Positions 46,658-59,090 are shown, counted from the first letter of the stretch. The stretch is 64,000 bases of DNA from Mangrovibacter plantisponsor (GCF_003182475.1 NZ_QGTS01000013.1:62001-126000); one strand, 5' to 3'. Numbers and translations are program-made. The notes: generated by a model from the letters alone, not told the origin.

Positions 46658-47374
46658 ATGTTAATCGGTCCTTATGTCAACGGCACTGCTGTCGTTGTCG
46701 GCGGTCTGTTGGGTGCGCTTGCTGGCCGTATGCTTCCGGAACGTGTCCGGACTGCTCTTCCTTTAACCTTCGGCCTCTGCTCTGTTGGGCTGGGTATTAA
46801 GCTGGTTATTGAAGTGAAATATATGCCCGCCGTAGTTCTGGCTATGGTCATTGGCGCAGTACTTGGTGAACTGTTCTATGTCGAAAAAGGCATTGGTAAG
46901 GCAGCTGGCCTGACCCGCGGTATCGTCAACCGCTTTTTACCCCCGGTTAAAGGACTAACCCACGAAGAATTTACTGAAAAATTTGTTGCCATTCTGGTGC
47001 TGTTTTGTGCCAGTGGCACAGGTATCTTTGGTGCCATGCACGAAGGGATGACCGGTGACCCGTCTATCCTGTATATCAAAACGGTACTGGATCTGTTCAC
47101 TTCAGCAATTTTCGCCACCATGCTGGGCTACGCGGTAATGACCATTGCTATTCCGCAGGTCATTCTTCAGGTTCTGCTGGCAATGCTGGCAGTCGTTATT
47201 TTACCAATGACTACACCAGACATGATGGCTGACTTCTCCTGCGCTGGCGGCCTTATCATGATTGCGACAGGTTTGCGTATCTGCAATATCAAACTGTTTC
47301 CTGTGGCAAACATGCTACCGGGTCTCTTCCTGGTGATGCCGTTCTCCCACCTTTGGGCATCTTTAGTCGCATAA
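46658..47374 (+). CDS. DUF554-family membrane protein
   Basis: This 238-aa protein belongs to the DUF554 (YdfK/YqgA) family of six to seven-helix membrane proteins: MLIGPYVNGTAVVVGGLLGA at the start, LPLTFGLCSVGLGIKL, and LILVLFCASGTGIFGAM-like segments. The function of the family is unknown; a transport role is possible. It follows the decarboxylase pair by 49 bases on the same strand and may be part of the same transcript. If so, moving phenolic compounds is a plausible but unproven job. Confidence 0.85.
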   Translation: MLIGPYVNGTAVVVGGLLGALAGRMLPERVRTALPLTFGLCSVGLGIKLVIEVKYMPAVVLAMVIGAVLGELFYVEKGIGKAAGLTRGIVNRFLPPVKGLTHEEFTEKFVAILVLFCASGTGIFGAMHEGMTGDPSILYIKTVLDLFTSAIFATMLGYAVMTIAIPQVILQVLLAMLAVVILPMTTPDMMADFSCAGGLIMIATGLRICNIKLFPVANMLPGLFLVMPFSHLWASLVA

Positions 47375-47501
47375 AACGTTAAGCATGGTTCGGGGTTTCC
47401 GGGCCATGCTATTTTCGTCAGAATGCGGCAGACCACCCCGATTATTGCCCATCCGTTATACTTCACATTTCCAGATATCCCTGGCCTGATACGAGAGTTT
47501 T

Positions 47502-48068
47502 ATGATGCAACAAGAACATGTGGTGCTGCTCAATGCACAAGGCAAACCAGAAGGAATCCTGGAGAAATACGCCGCGCATCATGAGAACACTCCGCTTCAC
47601 CTGGCTTTTTCTTGCTGGGTATTTAATGCACAGGGGCAATATTTACTGACCCGCAGGGCATTAACCAAGAAGGCCTGGCCTGGCGTGTGGACTAATTCTG
47701 TTTGCGGTCACCCTCAATGGGAAGAAACACAGGAAGAGGCGATTCACCGCCGTTGCCAGTACGAAACAGGGGTGAATGTTGAAAACATAACCCCCGTCAG
47801 CCCACACTTTCGTTATTGCGAAACCGATGCCAACGGGATTATGGAAAACGAGATTTGCCCGGTATATGCGGCACTGGCCGTTAATGAAGTACAACCTCAC
47901 CCTGAAGAAGTAATGGATTACCACTGGGTTCAGTTGAATGATGTCATCGCATCCGTGCGCCATACACCATGGGTATTTTCCCCCTGGATGGTACAACTTG
48001 TTTCCGATTCCAGTGCCATCAGTGCCCTGAACACTTTCGTGCAAAATATTACCAGATCTCAACGGTAA
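47502..48068 (+). CDS. idi: Isopentenyl-diphosphate delta-isomerase, type 1
   Basis: Idi interconverts isopentenyl and dimethylallyl diphosphate in isoprenoid synthesis. The 188-aa protein has the Nudix-like fold with the [10 protein letters not shown] segment carrying the catalytic Cys, and [11 protein letters not shown] with the catalytic Glu. It resembles E. coli Idi over its length. Its position between the DUF554 gene and a tannase is unlike E. coli. Dimethylallyl phosphate is the prenyl donor for UbiX-type enzymes, so a local link to lpdB is conceivable, though this may be coincidence. Confidence 0.93.
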   Translation: MMQQEHVVLLNAQGKPEGILEKYAAHHENTPLHLAFSCWVFNAQGQYLLTRRALTKKAWPGVWTNSVCGHPQWEETQEEAIHRRCQYETGVNVENITPVSPHFRYCETDANGIMENEICPVYAALAVNEVQPHPEEVMDYHWVQLNDVIASVRHTPWVFSPWMVQLVSDSSAISALNTFVQNITRSQR

Positions 48069-48153
48069 AAATGCCGGGCAAACCACCCGGCTGTGCAATA
48101 ACAGGTAGTAACACAGGCGGGTTTGGCCTGTTGTTAATCCGCAATACCACGTA

Positions 48154-49899
48154 TTACTTCCCCTGATGCGGCTGGTAAAAATCAGCCCCCCGCCAGTCAG
48201 TGTAGAATGGCAGAACCTGGCGTTTAACCGGCTTATAGCTGCTCCCATTGGTACGTTCACCCTGCCCGCTGTATACCGCCATTAACGGAAACGGGTACAC
48301 AGGGCGTGATGCTGCACCTGCCGGAATGGATTGCAGGCGAAAACGCGTTTTTCCATCCTGAACTGGTGGCATCATTGCTGCAGGTTTCGTTTTTCCTGCC
48401 CCGGCACCTTGCGGCTGGCCAAAGCTGTTCTCTGCTTTTGCCGGTGCCTGCCATGCCATTACAGCCTCTGGAGCCACACCATGTTCAACCCAGTTCATCA
48501 TCGGTGTTAAGAAATCCACCAGTGACGGGCCTTCACCACCAGAACAGTGATACACGCCAGGAAGTAAATACAAACGCTCGAATGCATCACGCTGTGTCAC
48601 TCCCATTGCCCGACCAACAGCCTGGTGAAAGGCAATAGAATTGATGGGCGAAATATGAGGGTCAGCCAACCCATGCCAAATAATCAGTTTGCCACCAGCC
48701 TGTTTAAACGCGGCAAGGTTCGGGTTTGTCGCATCGTATAAGCTGTGTAACGCGCGCAGCTTATCAAACATGTTTGCATCAAACGTCATATCTTTAAGCG
48801 TGAAACTGGCTCCGGGATTTTTCACAAAATTCATATAACGCAGTGAAGCCAGAGCAATACTACGACTCATTATCGGCCCATCTGCCGTCTGTGGCACAAA
48901 GACACCGGCCCATGCCAGCTCAGACCCAGGCAGAACACTGCCAACAACCAGTTTTTGCCCGGTTTTCGGGTCAACCGGGCCTGAATAGAATCGTTTAACA
49001 GCCTCAACTTCTTTGGATGACAGGCAGTTTGCCTGAGGAGTATCGCTGCCAGGCGGGCATTGCAATACTGCGGGATTGAAATGGCAGGTCATCGGGTCTG
49101 AGAGCAGCCCGTCTTTTTGGCCATCCAGCGCATCACAGGCATTCAGAACCGCATTATGAATCAAGGGCAATCTGTCTGCGGTAATAATCGCTTTACCTTC
49201 TTTATCCGTATTGGAAACTGCCATCCAGGAATGGTACAGGGCATTCTGCACCTGGAAGTTCATTGCAGCCGCCCCGGCAATGATGCCATTAAAATCTCGC
49301 GGGAACCGCTGCGCCTCCATTAAGGCCTCACGCCCACCATCCGAACAGCCATTAAAGTAGGACCATTTTGCAGCTTGTGCATAATAATGCTGGATCAGGC
49401 TTTTAGATGTCACCACAGCCAGATGCTGAGCGCGCCAGGCAAAATCCTCGCGTTTTTGCTGCGAGTTACCAAAATCCACTTCTTCCATTGAGTGGCCCAT
49501 ATCCGTTGCAGCGAGAGCGAACCCGCCTTGCGCTAATGGGGCACACCCTGCAGCAGCACCAACATCCATCATGATGTTGCCGCACAAACCACCACAGCCT
49601 AATTGCATGTAGCGCCCGTTCCAGGTGGTCACCGGCAGAAGTGTTTTGATGGTTATGGATGGCATCAATTTACTACTGACCACACAGTAATTAACGGCGT
49701 TAATCGTTTCTTCTTTTGCCGAGCTGACCACACTGCCTTTGCCACCAATACCGGTCAAATCAACCTGCATAAGTGCTTCACACGCCTGTGCGGAAGGTAC
49801 TGTAGCGATACCTGAATGCACAGAAACTGGTTGGGCAAATACAGGAGAGATGAACAATGCCATCATGCCTGCCCATGCCAGTGCTATTAACATCCTCAT
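48154..49899 (-). CDS. Secreted tannase / feruloyl esterase family protein
   Basis: This 581-aa protein belongs to the tannase/feruloyl esterase family (PF07519), which hydrolyses galloyl or hydroxycinnamoyl esters in plant tannins and cell walls. A signal peptide is clear (MRMLIALAWAGMMALFISPV followed by FAQ), so it acts in the periplasm or outside the cell. The nucleophile motif is GCSDGGREALMEAQ (C-S-D-G-G), the acid is in WHGLADPHISP, and the His is in YHCSGGEGPSL, giving the CS-D-HC arrangement with its disulfide. I start at 49899 (AAGG upstream), 35 residues after the longest reading. It would supply gallate to the decarboxylase. Confidence 0.88.
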   Translation of the reverse strand: MRMLIALAWAGMMALFISPVFAQPVSVHSGIATVPSAQACEALMQVDLTGIGGKGSVVSSAKEETINAVNYCVVSSKLMPSITIKTLLPVTTWNGRYMQLGCGGLCGNIMMDVGAAAGCAPLAQGGFALAATDMGHSMEEVDFGNSQQKREDFAWRAQHLAVVTSKSLIQHYYAQAAKWSYFNGCSDGGREALMEAQRFPRDFNGIIAGAAAMNFQVQNALYHSWMAVSNTDKEGKAIITADRLPLIHNAVLNACDALDGQKDGLLSDPMTCHFNPAVLQCPPGSDTPQANCLSSKEVEAVKRFYSGPVDPKTGQKLVVGSVLPGSELAWAGVFVPQTADGPIMSRSIALASLRYMNFVKNPGASFTLKDMTFDANMFDKLRALHSLYDATNPNLAAFKQAGGKLIIWHGLADPHISPINSIAFHQAVGRAMGVTQRDAFERLYLLPGVYHCSGGEGPSLVDFLTPMMNWVEHGVAPEAVMAWQAPAKAENSFGQPQGAGAGKTKPAAMMPPVQDGKTRFRLQSIPAGAASRPVYPFPLMAVYSGQGERTNGSSYKPVKRQVLPFYTDWRGADFYQPHQGK

Positions 49900-50061
49900 A
49901 GCGGTTAACCTTTTATGTGTTTTAAAGAGGTAATGAAATAAAACCTGGCAGGTTACGAGTGCACTGTCAGGGAATAAAGGACCAAAATTGAATAAATGCA
50001 ACAATGGGAAATGCAGGCAAAATTACTGCGCACTTAACACGCGCAGTAATTTAATCAGTTA

Positions 50062-50784
50062 TCAGCCAAGCATAATGCCGCCATCAACCGCCAGACGCTG
50101 GCCTGTCACAAAACCGTTTTCCATCAGGAAAATATAAGCGGCAGCCAGTTCATCCATTGTTGCCAGGCGTTTCAGTGGGATATTTTCTTCAAAATGAGCT
50201 TGTGTCCTGGCCAAATCATCTGCAGGTACATCGCGCCAGAATGGCGTGAGTGTCCATGTCGGTGCAACGGCATTTACCCGAACAGCAGGAGCCAGCTCCG
50301 CGGCTAACCCTTCAACTAAAGCGTTAATACCCAGGTTGCCAACGTAACTGGCACAGGCATGTTGTGCTCGCCCTCCGGTGCCTGATGTAAATACCATACT
50401 GCCACCGGTATTGAGGTGTGGCGCTGCCAGTTTACCGATGAGCACATTCGTCATAAATTTAGAATGTATAACGTGTTCTATGGTTTCCATTTCAGCCTCC
50501 ATAAAACCGCCGCCCATAACATCGCCCACCATAGACACCAGGTGGTCAAACTTGCCTTGTTGACTAAAAAACGCAGTCAGAGCCTGGTGGTCATGGGCAT
50601 CAACCTGGTGTAATGAAACGTCTGAATGCAACAGAGAAAGCGTTTTTTTCGCATCGGCAAGGCGCCCAGGATTACGGCCAATTAGCATTAAATTAGCCCC
50701 TTTTTTGGCAGCCATTAACGCTACATGCAGGCCAATACCAGAAGCACCACCAATAATTGCGACTGTTTTTCCTTCAAGGCTCAT
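50062..50784 (-). CDS. Short-chain dehydrogenase/reductase
   Basis: This 240-aa SDR starts MSLEGKTVAIIGGASGIGLH with the TGxxxGIG-type NAD(P) motif (here GGASGIG). The GTGGRAQHACASYVGN region, where the active-site Ser-x-Tyr-x-Lys should be, has Tyr but Gly-Asn in place of the Lys. The missing Lys suggests altered chemistry or a divergent member. The C terminus is ITGQRLAVDGGIMLG-like. Its start overlaps the HbpS-like gene stop (ATGA), so they are coupled. Substrate unknown. Confidence 0.85.
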   Translation of the reverse strand: MSLEGKTVAIIGGASGIGLHVALMAAKKGANLMLIGRNPGRLADAKKTLSLLHSDVSLHQVDAHDHQALTAFFSQQGKFDHLVSMVGDVMGGGFMEAEMETIEHVIHSKFMTNVLIGKLAAPHLNTGGSMVFTSGTGGRAQHACASYVGNLGINALVEGLAAELAPAVRVNAVAPTWTLTPFWRDVPADDLARTQAHFEENIPLKRLATMDELAAAYIFLMENGFVTGQRLAVDGGIMLG

Positions 50785-51221
50785 TTTACCGCCTCCTCTA
50801 CTGCCTGAGCCGCAGCATTGGCAACATAGCTGTCGTTTTCACCATGCGCACCACTGACCCCCACAGCACCAATCACAACGCCACCTACGATAACAGGAAT
50901 ACCACCTTCTAAAGGCGTAACACCCGGCGTACTCAAAAAACTGGGGTGCCCGTTATTAATGAAATCTTCAAATGCTTTAGAAGGCTCCCCTAATAGTGCA
51001 GCAGTTTTTGCTTTCTCACATGCCACTTGTATGGTGACACCACTGGCACCATCCTGCTTTTCAAAAGCCAGTAACTGGCCTGCAGGATCTACCACAGCAA
51101 CGCTGATTTTCCAGCCATGCGTCCGGGCAGATTGCTGGGCTGCGACAATTGCCTTTCTGGCGCCAGCAAGCGTAAGTGAAGGAGTACGATGAAACAGAGC
51201 AGATTCAGTTGGTTCAGACAT
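50781..51221 (-). CDS. HbpS/GlcG-like heme-degrading-domain protein
   Basis: This 146-aa protein has the Haem_degrading/GlcG fold: LTLAGARKAIVAAQQSARTH, ISVAVVDPAGQLLAFEKQDG, and GGIPVIVGGVVIGAVGVSGA. Members bind heme or aldehydes and are often encoded beside oxidoreductases. I start at 51221 (AGGT seven bases upstream); a GTG at 51242 would add seven residues. It is coupled to the SDR gene downstream. Confidence 0.85.
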   Translation of the reverse strand: MSEPTESALFHRTPSLTLAGARKAIVAAQQSARTHGWKISVAVVDPAGQLLAFEKQDGASGVTIQVACEKAKTAALLGEPSKAFEDFINNGHPSFLSTPGVTPLEGGIPVIVGGVVIGAVGVSGAHGENDSYVANAAAQAVEEAVK

Positions 51222-51276
51222 AAACGTTACCTGTGTTTTCACAAACCCGATAGTGCTTGTTATTTATTAGATATAT

Positions 51277-53124
<1,848 letters not shown>

Positions 53125-53179
53125 TTACCGCCTGAAACCAGACAAAGGCTACGTAATGGCAGGAGGTTGTGTATAATAA

Positions 53180-53842
<663 letters not shown>

Positions 53843-53896
53843 ACCCGGATTCAGTATCATGCCCAGTCATTTCTTCACCTGTGGAGCACTTTAAAT

Positions 53897-54172
53897 ATGG
53901 CACGCGTAACTGTTCAGGACGCTGTAGAGAAAATTGGTAACCGTTTTGACCTGGTACTGGTCGCTGCGCGTCGCGCCCGCCAAATGCAGGCTGGTGGCAA
54001 AGATCCGCTGGTACCGGAAGAAAACGATAAACCCACCGTTATCGCACTGCGTGAAATCGAAGAAGGTTTGATTAACAACCAGATCCTCGATGTGCGTGAA
54101 CGCCAGGAACAGCAAGAGCAGGAAGCCGCTGAATTGCAGGCTGTTACCGCGATTGCTGAAGGTCGTCGTTAA
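53897..54172 (+). CDS. rpoZ: RNA polymerase omega subunit
   Basis: Omega helps the beta-prime subunit fold and forms part of the ppGpp site on RNA polymerase. This 91-aa protein reads [20 protein letters not shown] and ends TAIAEGRR, the E. coli sequence. It lies between gmk and spoT as in E. coli, and shares the stringent-response context with spoT. Confidence 0.98.
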   Translation: MARVTVQDAVEKIGNRFDLVLVAARRARQMQAGGKDPLVPEENDKPTVIALREIEEGLINNQILDVRERQEQQEQEAAELQAVTAIAEGRR

Positions 54173-54190
54173 TAACTCTGTAGGCACCCC

Positions 54191-56308
54191 TTGTACCTGT
54201 TTGAAAGCCTTAATCAACTGATTCAACATTACTTGCCTGAGGACCAAATTAAGCGCCTCAGGCAGGCATATCTTGTTGCGCGTGATGCTCACGAGGGGCA
54301 AACACGTTCAAGTGGTGAACCCTATATAACGCACCCTGTCGCTGTGGCTTGTATTCTGGCCGAAATGAAACTCGACCACGAAACACTCATGGCGGCACTG
54401 CTGCACGATGTTATCGAAGATACTCCGGCAACCTACCAGGATATGGAGCAGTTGTTTGGTAAAACTGTGGCCGAACTGGTCGAAGGGGTATCGAAACTCG
54501 ATAAACTGAAGTTCCGCGATAAGAAAGAAGCGCAGGCTGAAAACTTTCGCAAAATGATCATGGCGATGGTGCAGGATATCCGCGTCATTCTGATCAAGCT
54601 CGCAGACCGTACCCATAATATGCGCACGCTGGGCTCTTTGCGCCCGGATAAACGCCGCCGTATTGCACGGGAAACGCTGGAAATATACAGCCCGCTGGCT
54701 CACCGCTTAGGTATTCATCACCTAAAAACTGAGCTGGAAGAGTTAGGTTTCGAGGCGCTCTACCCTAACCGTTATCGGGTCATCAAAGAAGTGGTAAAAG
54801 CCGCTCGCGGTAACCGCAAAGAGATGATCCAGAAAATCCTTTCTGAAATTGAAGGGCGGTTGCAAGAGGCAGGTATAGCCTGTCGCGTCAGTGGCAGGGA
54901 AAAACACCTTTATTCGATTTACTGCAAAATGGTGCTGAAAGAACAACGCTTTCATTCCATCATGGATATCTATGCTTTTCGCGTAATCGTTAAAGATGTG
55001 GACACCTGTTACCGTGTTTTGGGGCAGATGCACAGCCTGTATAAACCACGCCCAGGCCGGGTTAAAGACTACATTGCTATACCCAAAGCCAACGGATACC
55101 AGTCATTGCATACCTCAATGATTGGCCCCCATGGTGTACCCGTTGAAGTCCAGATTCGTACAGAAGATATGGACCAAATGGCGGAGATGGGGGTGGCTGC
55201 GCACTGGGCCTATAAAGGCCACGGTGAAAGCAGTACTACCGCGCAAATTCGGGCTCAGCGCTGGATGCAAAGCCTGCTCGAATTACAACAAAGTGCCGGT
55301 AACTCGTTTGAATTTATCGAAAGTGTAAAATCTGATCTGTTCCCGGATGAGATTTACGTTTTCACCCCGGAAGGGCGTATTGTTGAGCTCCCTGCCGGTG
55401 CCACACCCGTCGATTTTGCCTATGCGGTACACACAGATATTGGCCATGCCTGTGTCGGTGCCCGCGTAGACCGCCAGCCTTACCCGCTTTCCCAACCGCT
55501 TTCCAGTGGGCAAACCGTGGAAATCATCACAGCACCGGGCGCTCGTCCTAATGCCGCATGGCTGAACTTTGTGGTCAGTTCGCGGGCGCGGGCTAAAATC
55601 CGCCAGGCGCTCAAGAACCTCAAGCGTGATGACTCAGTAAGCCTGGGCCGCCGCCTGTTAAGCCATGCATTAGGGGGCAGCCGTAAGCTTGCTGAGATCC
55701 CGGCAGAGAATCTGCAACGGGAACTGGAGCGCATGAAGCTTGGCTCTCTGGATGACCTGTTGGCAGAGATTGGCCTCGGTAATGCCATGAGTGTTGTGGT
55801 GGCAAAAAACCTGACTCATGGTGAAAACAGCGTACAGCAGCAAACAGCACCTGCGGAAAACCGTACTCACTTGCCAATAAAAGGTGCTGACGGTGTGATG
55901 GTGACGTTTGCAAAATGCTGCCGCCCAATTCCTGGCGACCCGATTCTTGCGCATGTCAGTCCTGGGAAAGGGCTGGTGATTCACCATGAATCCTGCCGTA
56001 ACATCAAGGGCTACCAGAAAGAGCCAGAGAAATTCATGGCTGTTGAGTGGGATAAGGAAACCGAGCAAGAGTTTATCACCGAAATCAAGGTGGATATGTT
56101 CAACCACCAGGGTGCTCTGGCTAACCTGACTGCTGCGATTAATGCTTCTGGTTCCAACATTCAAAGCCTGAATACAGAAGAGAAAGATGGGCGGGTATAC
56201 AGTGCATTTATTCGCCTGACAGCCCGGGATCGCGTACATCTGGCCAACATTATGCGCAAAATCCGCGTAATGCCGGATGTCATTAAAGTTAACCGCAACA
56301 GAAATTAA
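54191..56308 (+). CDS. spoT: Bifunctional (p)ppGpp synthetase/hydrolase SpoT
   Basis: SpoT makes and degrades the alarmone (p)ppGpp. The 705-aa protein has an HD hydrolase domain (THPVAVACILAEM and LLHDVIEDT with the HD pair), a synthetase domain (KDYIAIPKANGYQSLHTS), the TGS domain (YVFTPEGRIVELPAGATPVDFAY) and a C-terminal ACT domain. The start codon is TTG at 54191, as in E. coli. The gene is full length. Confidence 0.98.
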   Translation: MYLFESLNQLIQHYLPEDQIKRLRQAYLVARDAHEGQTRSSGEPYITHPVAVACILAEMKLDHETLMAALLHDVIEDTPATYQDMEQLFGKTVAELVEGVSKLDKLKFRDKKEAQAENFRKMIMAMVQDIRVILIKLADRTHNMRTLGSLRPDKRRRIARETLEIYSPLAHRLGIHHLKTELEELGFEALYPNRYRVIKEVVKAARGNRKEMIQKILSEIEGRLQEAGIACRVSGREKHLYSIYCKMVLKEQRFHSIMDIYAFRVIVKDVDTCYRVLGQMHSLYKPRPGRVKDYIAIPKANGYQSLHTSMIGPHGVPVEVQIRTEDMDQMAEMGVAAHWAYKGHGESSTTAQIRAQRWMQSLLELQQSAGNSFEFIESVKSDLFPDEIYVFTPEGRIVELPAGATPVDFAYAVHTDIGHACVGARVDRQPYPLSQPLSSGQTVEIITAPGARPNAAWLNFVVSSRARAKIRQALKNLKRDDSVSLGRRLLSHALGGSRKLAEIPAENLQRELERMKLGSLDDLLAEIGLGNAMSVVVAKNLTHGENSVQQQTAPAENRTHLPIKGADGVMVTFAKCCRPIPGDPILAHVSPGKGLVIHHESCRNIKGYQKEPEKFMAVEWDKETEQEFITEIKVDMFNHQGALANLTAAINASGSNIQSLNTEEKDGRVYSAFIRLTARDRVHLANIMRKIRVMPDVIKVNRNRN

Positions 56309-56314
56309 GCGTTT

Positions 56315-57004
56315 ATGAATCCACAACGTTATGCGCGTATTTGCGAAATGCTCGCCCGCCGCCAGCCAGACCTGACAGTGTGCATGGAGCAGGTCCATAA
56401 ACCGCATAATGTATCGGCTATTATTCGCACGGCAGATGCCGTGGGAGTACAGGAAGTGCACGCCGTATGGCCCGGGCACAAGTTACGTACCACGGTGTCT
56501 ACAGCAGCCGGGAGTAATAGCTGGGTAGATGTCAAAACCCACCGTACTATCCAAAATGCTGTCACAACGCTAAAAGCGCGTGGCATGCAGGTCCTCGCCA
56601 CTCATCTTTCAGATAGCGCCGTTGATTTTCGGGAAATCGACTACACTCGCCCAACCTGCATTCTTATGGGCCAGGAAAAAACAGGCATAACACAGGAAGC
56701 CCTGGCACTGGCTGATCAGGACATTATCATTCCTATGACAGGTATGGTGCAGTCGTTAAATGTTTCTGTCGCTTCCGCACTTATCCTGTATGAGGCACAA
56801 CGCCAGCGCCAAAACGCTGGTATGTATGCACGGGAAAACAGTATGTTGCCAGACAGCGTTCAGCAACGGCTGTTATTTGAAGGTGGTTACCCGGTGCTGG
56901 CTAAAGTCGCCAAACGTAAAGGCCTGCCCTACCCGCTGATTAACCATGCCGGGGAGATAGAGGCAGAGCCCAGTTGGTGGGCCAAAATGCAGTCGGCGGA
57001 ATAA
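56315..57004 (+). CDS. trmH: tRNA (guanosine-18-2'-O)-methyltransferase TrmH
   Basis: TrmH (SpoU) methylates the 2'-hydroxyl of G18 in the D-loop of tRNA. The 229-aa protein has the SPOUT knot fold: HKPHNVSAIIRTADAVG, ILMGQEKTGITQEAL and IPMTGMVQSLNVSVASALIL (motif 3). It starts six bases after spoT and ends four bases before recG. Confidence 0.97.
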   Translation: MNPQRYARICEMLARRQPDLTVCMEQVHKPHNVSAIIRTADAVGVQEVHAVWPGHKLRTTVSTAAGSNSWVDVKTHRTIQNAVTTLKARGMQVLATHLSDSAVDFREIDYTRPTCILMGQEKTGITQEALALADQDIIIPMTGMVQSLNVSVASALILYEAQRQRQNAGMYARENSMLPDSVQQRLLFEGGYPVLAKVAKRKGLPYPLINHAGEIEAEPSWWAKMQSAE

Positions 57005-57008
57005 TGCC

Positions 57009-59090
57009 ATGAAAGGCCGCCTGCTGGATGCCATTCCCCTCAGTGCACTGACCGGTGTAGGTGCCAGCCAGAGCAATAAACTGGCGAAAATCGGTTTGCA
57101 CACCATCCAGGATCTCCTGCTTCACCTCCCATTACGCTACGAAGACCGCACGCAACTCTATGCAATAGGAGATTTGCTGCCGGGGGTTTATGCCACGGTG
57201 GAAGGCGAGGTACTGAACTGCAGCGTGCAGTTTGGCCGCCGCCGCATGATGGTATGCCAAATAAGCGATGGCAGTGGCATTTTAACCATGCGGTTTTTCA
57301 ATTTTAATGCGGCAATGAAAAACAGCCTGGCGACAGGGCGGCGAGTGCTGGCTTATGGGGAAGCGAAGCGAGGCAACCATGGTGCAGAGATGATTCACCC
57401 GGAATATCGTTTACAGGACGATACCAGTGCACCTGCATTACAGGAAACGCTGACCCCGGTTTACCCCACAACAGAAGGTGTGCGCCAGGCAACGCTACGT
57501 AAACTCACCGACCAGGCGCTGGAGCTGCTGGGCAGTTGTGCAATCGCAGAGCTGTTACCACAAGAGCTGGCGCAAGGAATGATGAGCCTTCAGCAGGCAT
57601 TGCACACACTTCACCGCCCCCCGCCTTCATTACAACTGGCTGACCTGGAAGCCGGGCAGCATCCTGCTCAACGCCGGCTGATTATGGAAGAGTTACTGGC
57701 GCATAACCTGAGTATGCTGGCATTAAGGGCCGGAGCCCGTCGTTATCACGCTCGTCCTTTGCCTGAAGATGATGCGCTCAAGCGTAGCTTTCTCACCCAA
57801 CTCCCCTTTTCTCCCACGGGCGCGCAGCAACGCGTTGTAGCGGAAATTGAGCAGGATATGGCGCAGGATACACCCATGATGCGCCTGGTCCAGGGTGATG
57901 TTGGTTCAGGGAAAACGCTGGTTTCCGCCCTTGCGGCGCTACGCGCTATTGCCGATGGGTGCCAGGTGGCATTAATGGCACCCACTGAATTACTGGCCGA
58001 ACAACATGCTGCTAACTTTGCAGCCTGGTTTGAACCACTCGGAATTCAGGTGGGCTGGCTGGCTGGGAAACAGAAGGGTAAAGCACGCCAGGCTCAGCAG
58101 GAAGCCATCGCCAGCGGCCAGGTGCAAATGATTGTCGGCACCCATGCTATTTTCCAGGAGCAGGTTGAGTTTCATAACCTGGCTCTGGTTATCATTGATG
58201 AACAGCACCGTTTTGGGGTCCACCAGCGCCTGGCTTTGTGGGAAAAAGGGGAGAAACAAGGCTTCCACCCGCATCAGTTAATTATGACAGCGACCCCGAT
58301 TCCCCGCACACTCGCGATGACGGCCTACGCAGACCTGGATACCTCGGTGATAGATGAATTACCGCCAGGCAGAACACCGGTAACCACTGTCGCCATTCCT
58401 GATACCCGCCGCCCGGATATTATTGAGCGCGTTCGCCATGCCTGTGCAGAAGAAGGGCGCCAGGCTTACTGGGTGTGTACGTTGATTGAGGAATCTGAGT
58501 TACTGGAAGCCCAGGCAGCAGAAGCTACGTGGGAAGAGTTAAAAATCACGTTGCCGGGTTTATCCGTTGGCCTGGTTCATGGGCGCATGAAGCCACAAGA
58601 AAAACAGGCGGTCATGCAGGATTTTAAATCCGGGAAACTCCATCTGTTAGTCGCCACCACGGTAATTGAAGTGGGTGTCGATGTTCCCAACGCCAGCCTG
58701 ATGATCATTGAAAACCCGGAACGCCTTGGGCTGGCTCAGTTACACCAGCTACGAGGGCGTGTTGGCCGTGGTGCGGTAGCCTCGCATTGTGTCCTGCTCT
58801 ACAAATCACCGTTATCCAAAACGGCGCAAATGCGCCTGCAAGTGCTGCGCGACAGTAACGACGGGTTTGTGATTGCACAAAAAGACCTGGAAATTCGTGG
58901 GCCGGGTGAATTGCTTGGTACACGTCAGACGGGGAATGCGGAGTTTAAAGTCGCTGACCTGTTACGCGACCAGAGAATGATACCGGAAGTACAACGCCTG
59001 GCACGCCACATCCATGAAAAATACCCCCAACAAGCGCTTGCGCTCATTGAGCGCTGGATGCCAGAAACTGAGCGTTATTCTAATGCCTGA
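57009..59090 (+). CDS. recG: ATP-dependent DNA helicase RecG
   Basis: RecG is a branch-migration helicase that rescues stalled replication forks. The 693-aa protein has an N-terminal wedge domain and SF2 motor motifs: VQGDVGSGKTLVSALA (Walker A), VIIDEQHRFGV (DEQH), TATPIPRTLAMT (motif III) and QLRGRVGRGAVASHC (motif VI). Length and sequence match E. coli RecG. It is the last gene of the spoT run, and a hairpin follows its stop. Confidence 0.98.
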   Translation: MKGRLLDAIPLSALTGVGASQSNKLAKIGLHTIQDLLLHLPLRYEDRTQLYAIGDLLPGVYATVEGEVLNCSVQFGRRRMMVCQISDGSGILTMRFFNFNAAMKNSLATGRRVLAYGEAKRGNHGAEMIHPEYRLQDDTSAPALQETLTPVYPTTEGVRQATLRKLTDQALELLGSCAIAELLPQELAQGMMSLQQALHTLHRPPPSLQLADLEAGQHPAQRRLIMEELLAHNLSMLALRAGARRYHARPLPEDDALKRSFLTQLPFSPTGAQQRVVAEIEQDMAQDTPMMRLVQGDVGSGKTLVSALAALRAIADGCQVALMAPTELLAEQHAANFAAWFEPLGIQVGWLAGKQKGKARQAQQEAIASGQVQMIVGTHAIFQEQVEFHNLALVIIDEQHRFGVHQRLALWEKGEKQGFHPHQLIMTATPIPRTLAMTAYADLDTSVIDELPPGRTPVTTVAIPDTRRPDIIERVRHACAEEGRQAYWVCTLIEESELLEAQAAEATWEELKITLPGLSVGLVHGRMKPQEKQAVMQDFKSGKLHLLVATTVIEVGVDVPNASLMIIENPERLGLAQLHQLRGRVGRGAVASHCVLLYKSPLSKTAQMRLQVLRDSNDGFVIAQKDLEIRGPGELLGTRQTGNAEFKVADLLRDQRMIPEVQRLARHIHEKYPQQALALIERWMPETERYSNA

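Noticed and set aside
48071-48091. Short GCCGGG/CCCGGC hairpin after idi as a terminator
   Set aside because: It has six pairs but no T run after it, so I could not support it as a terminator.
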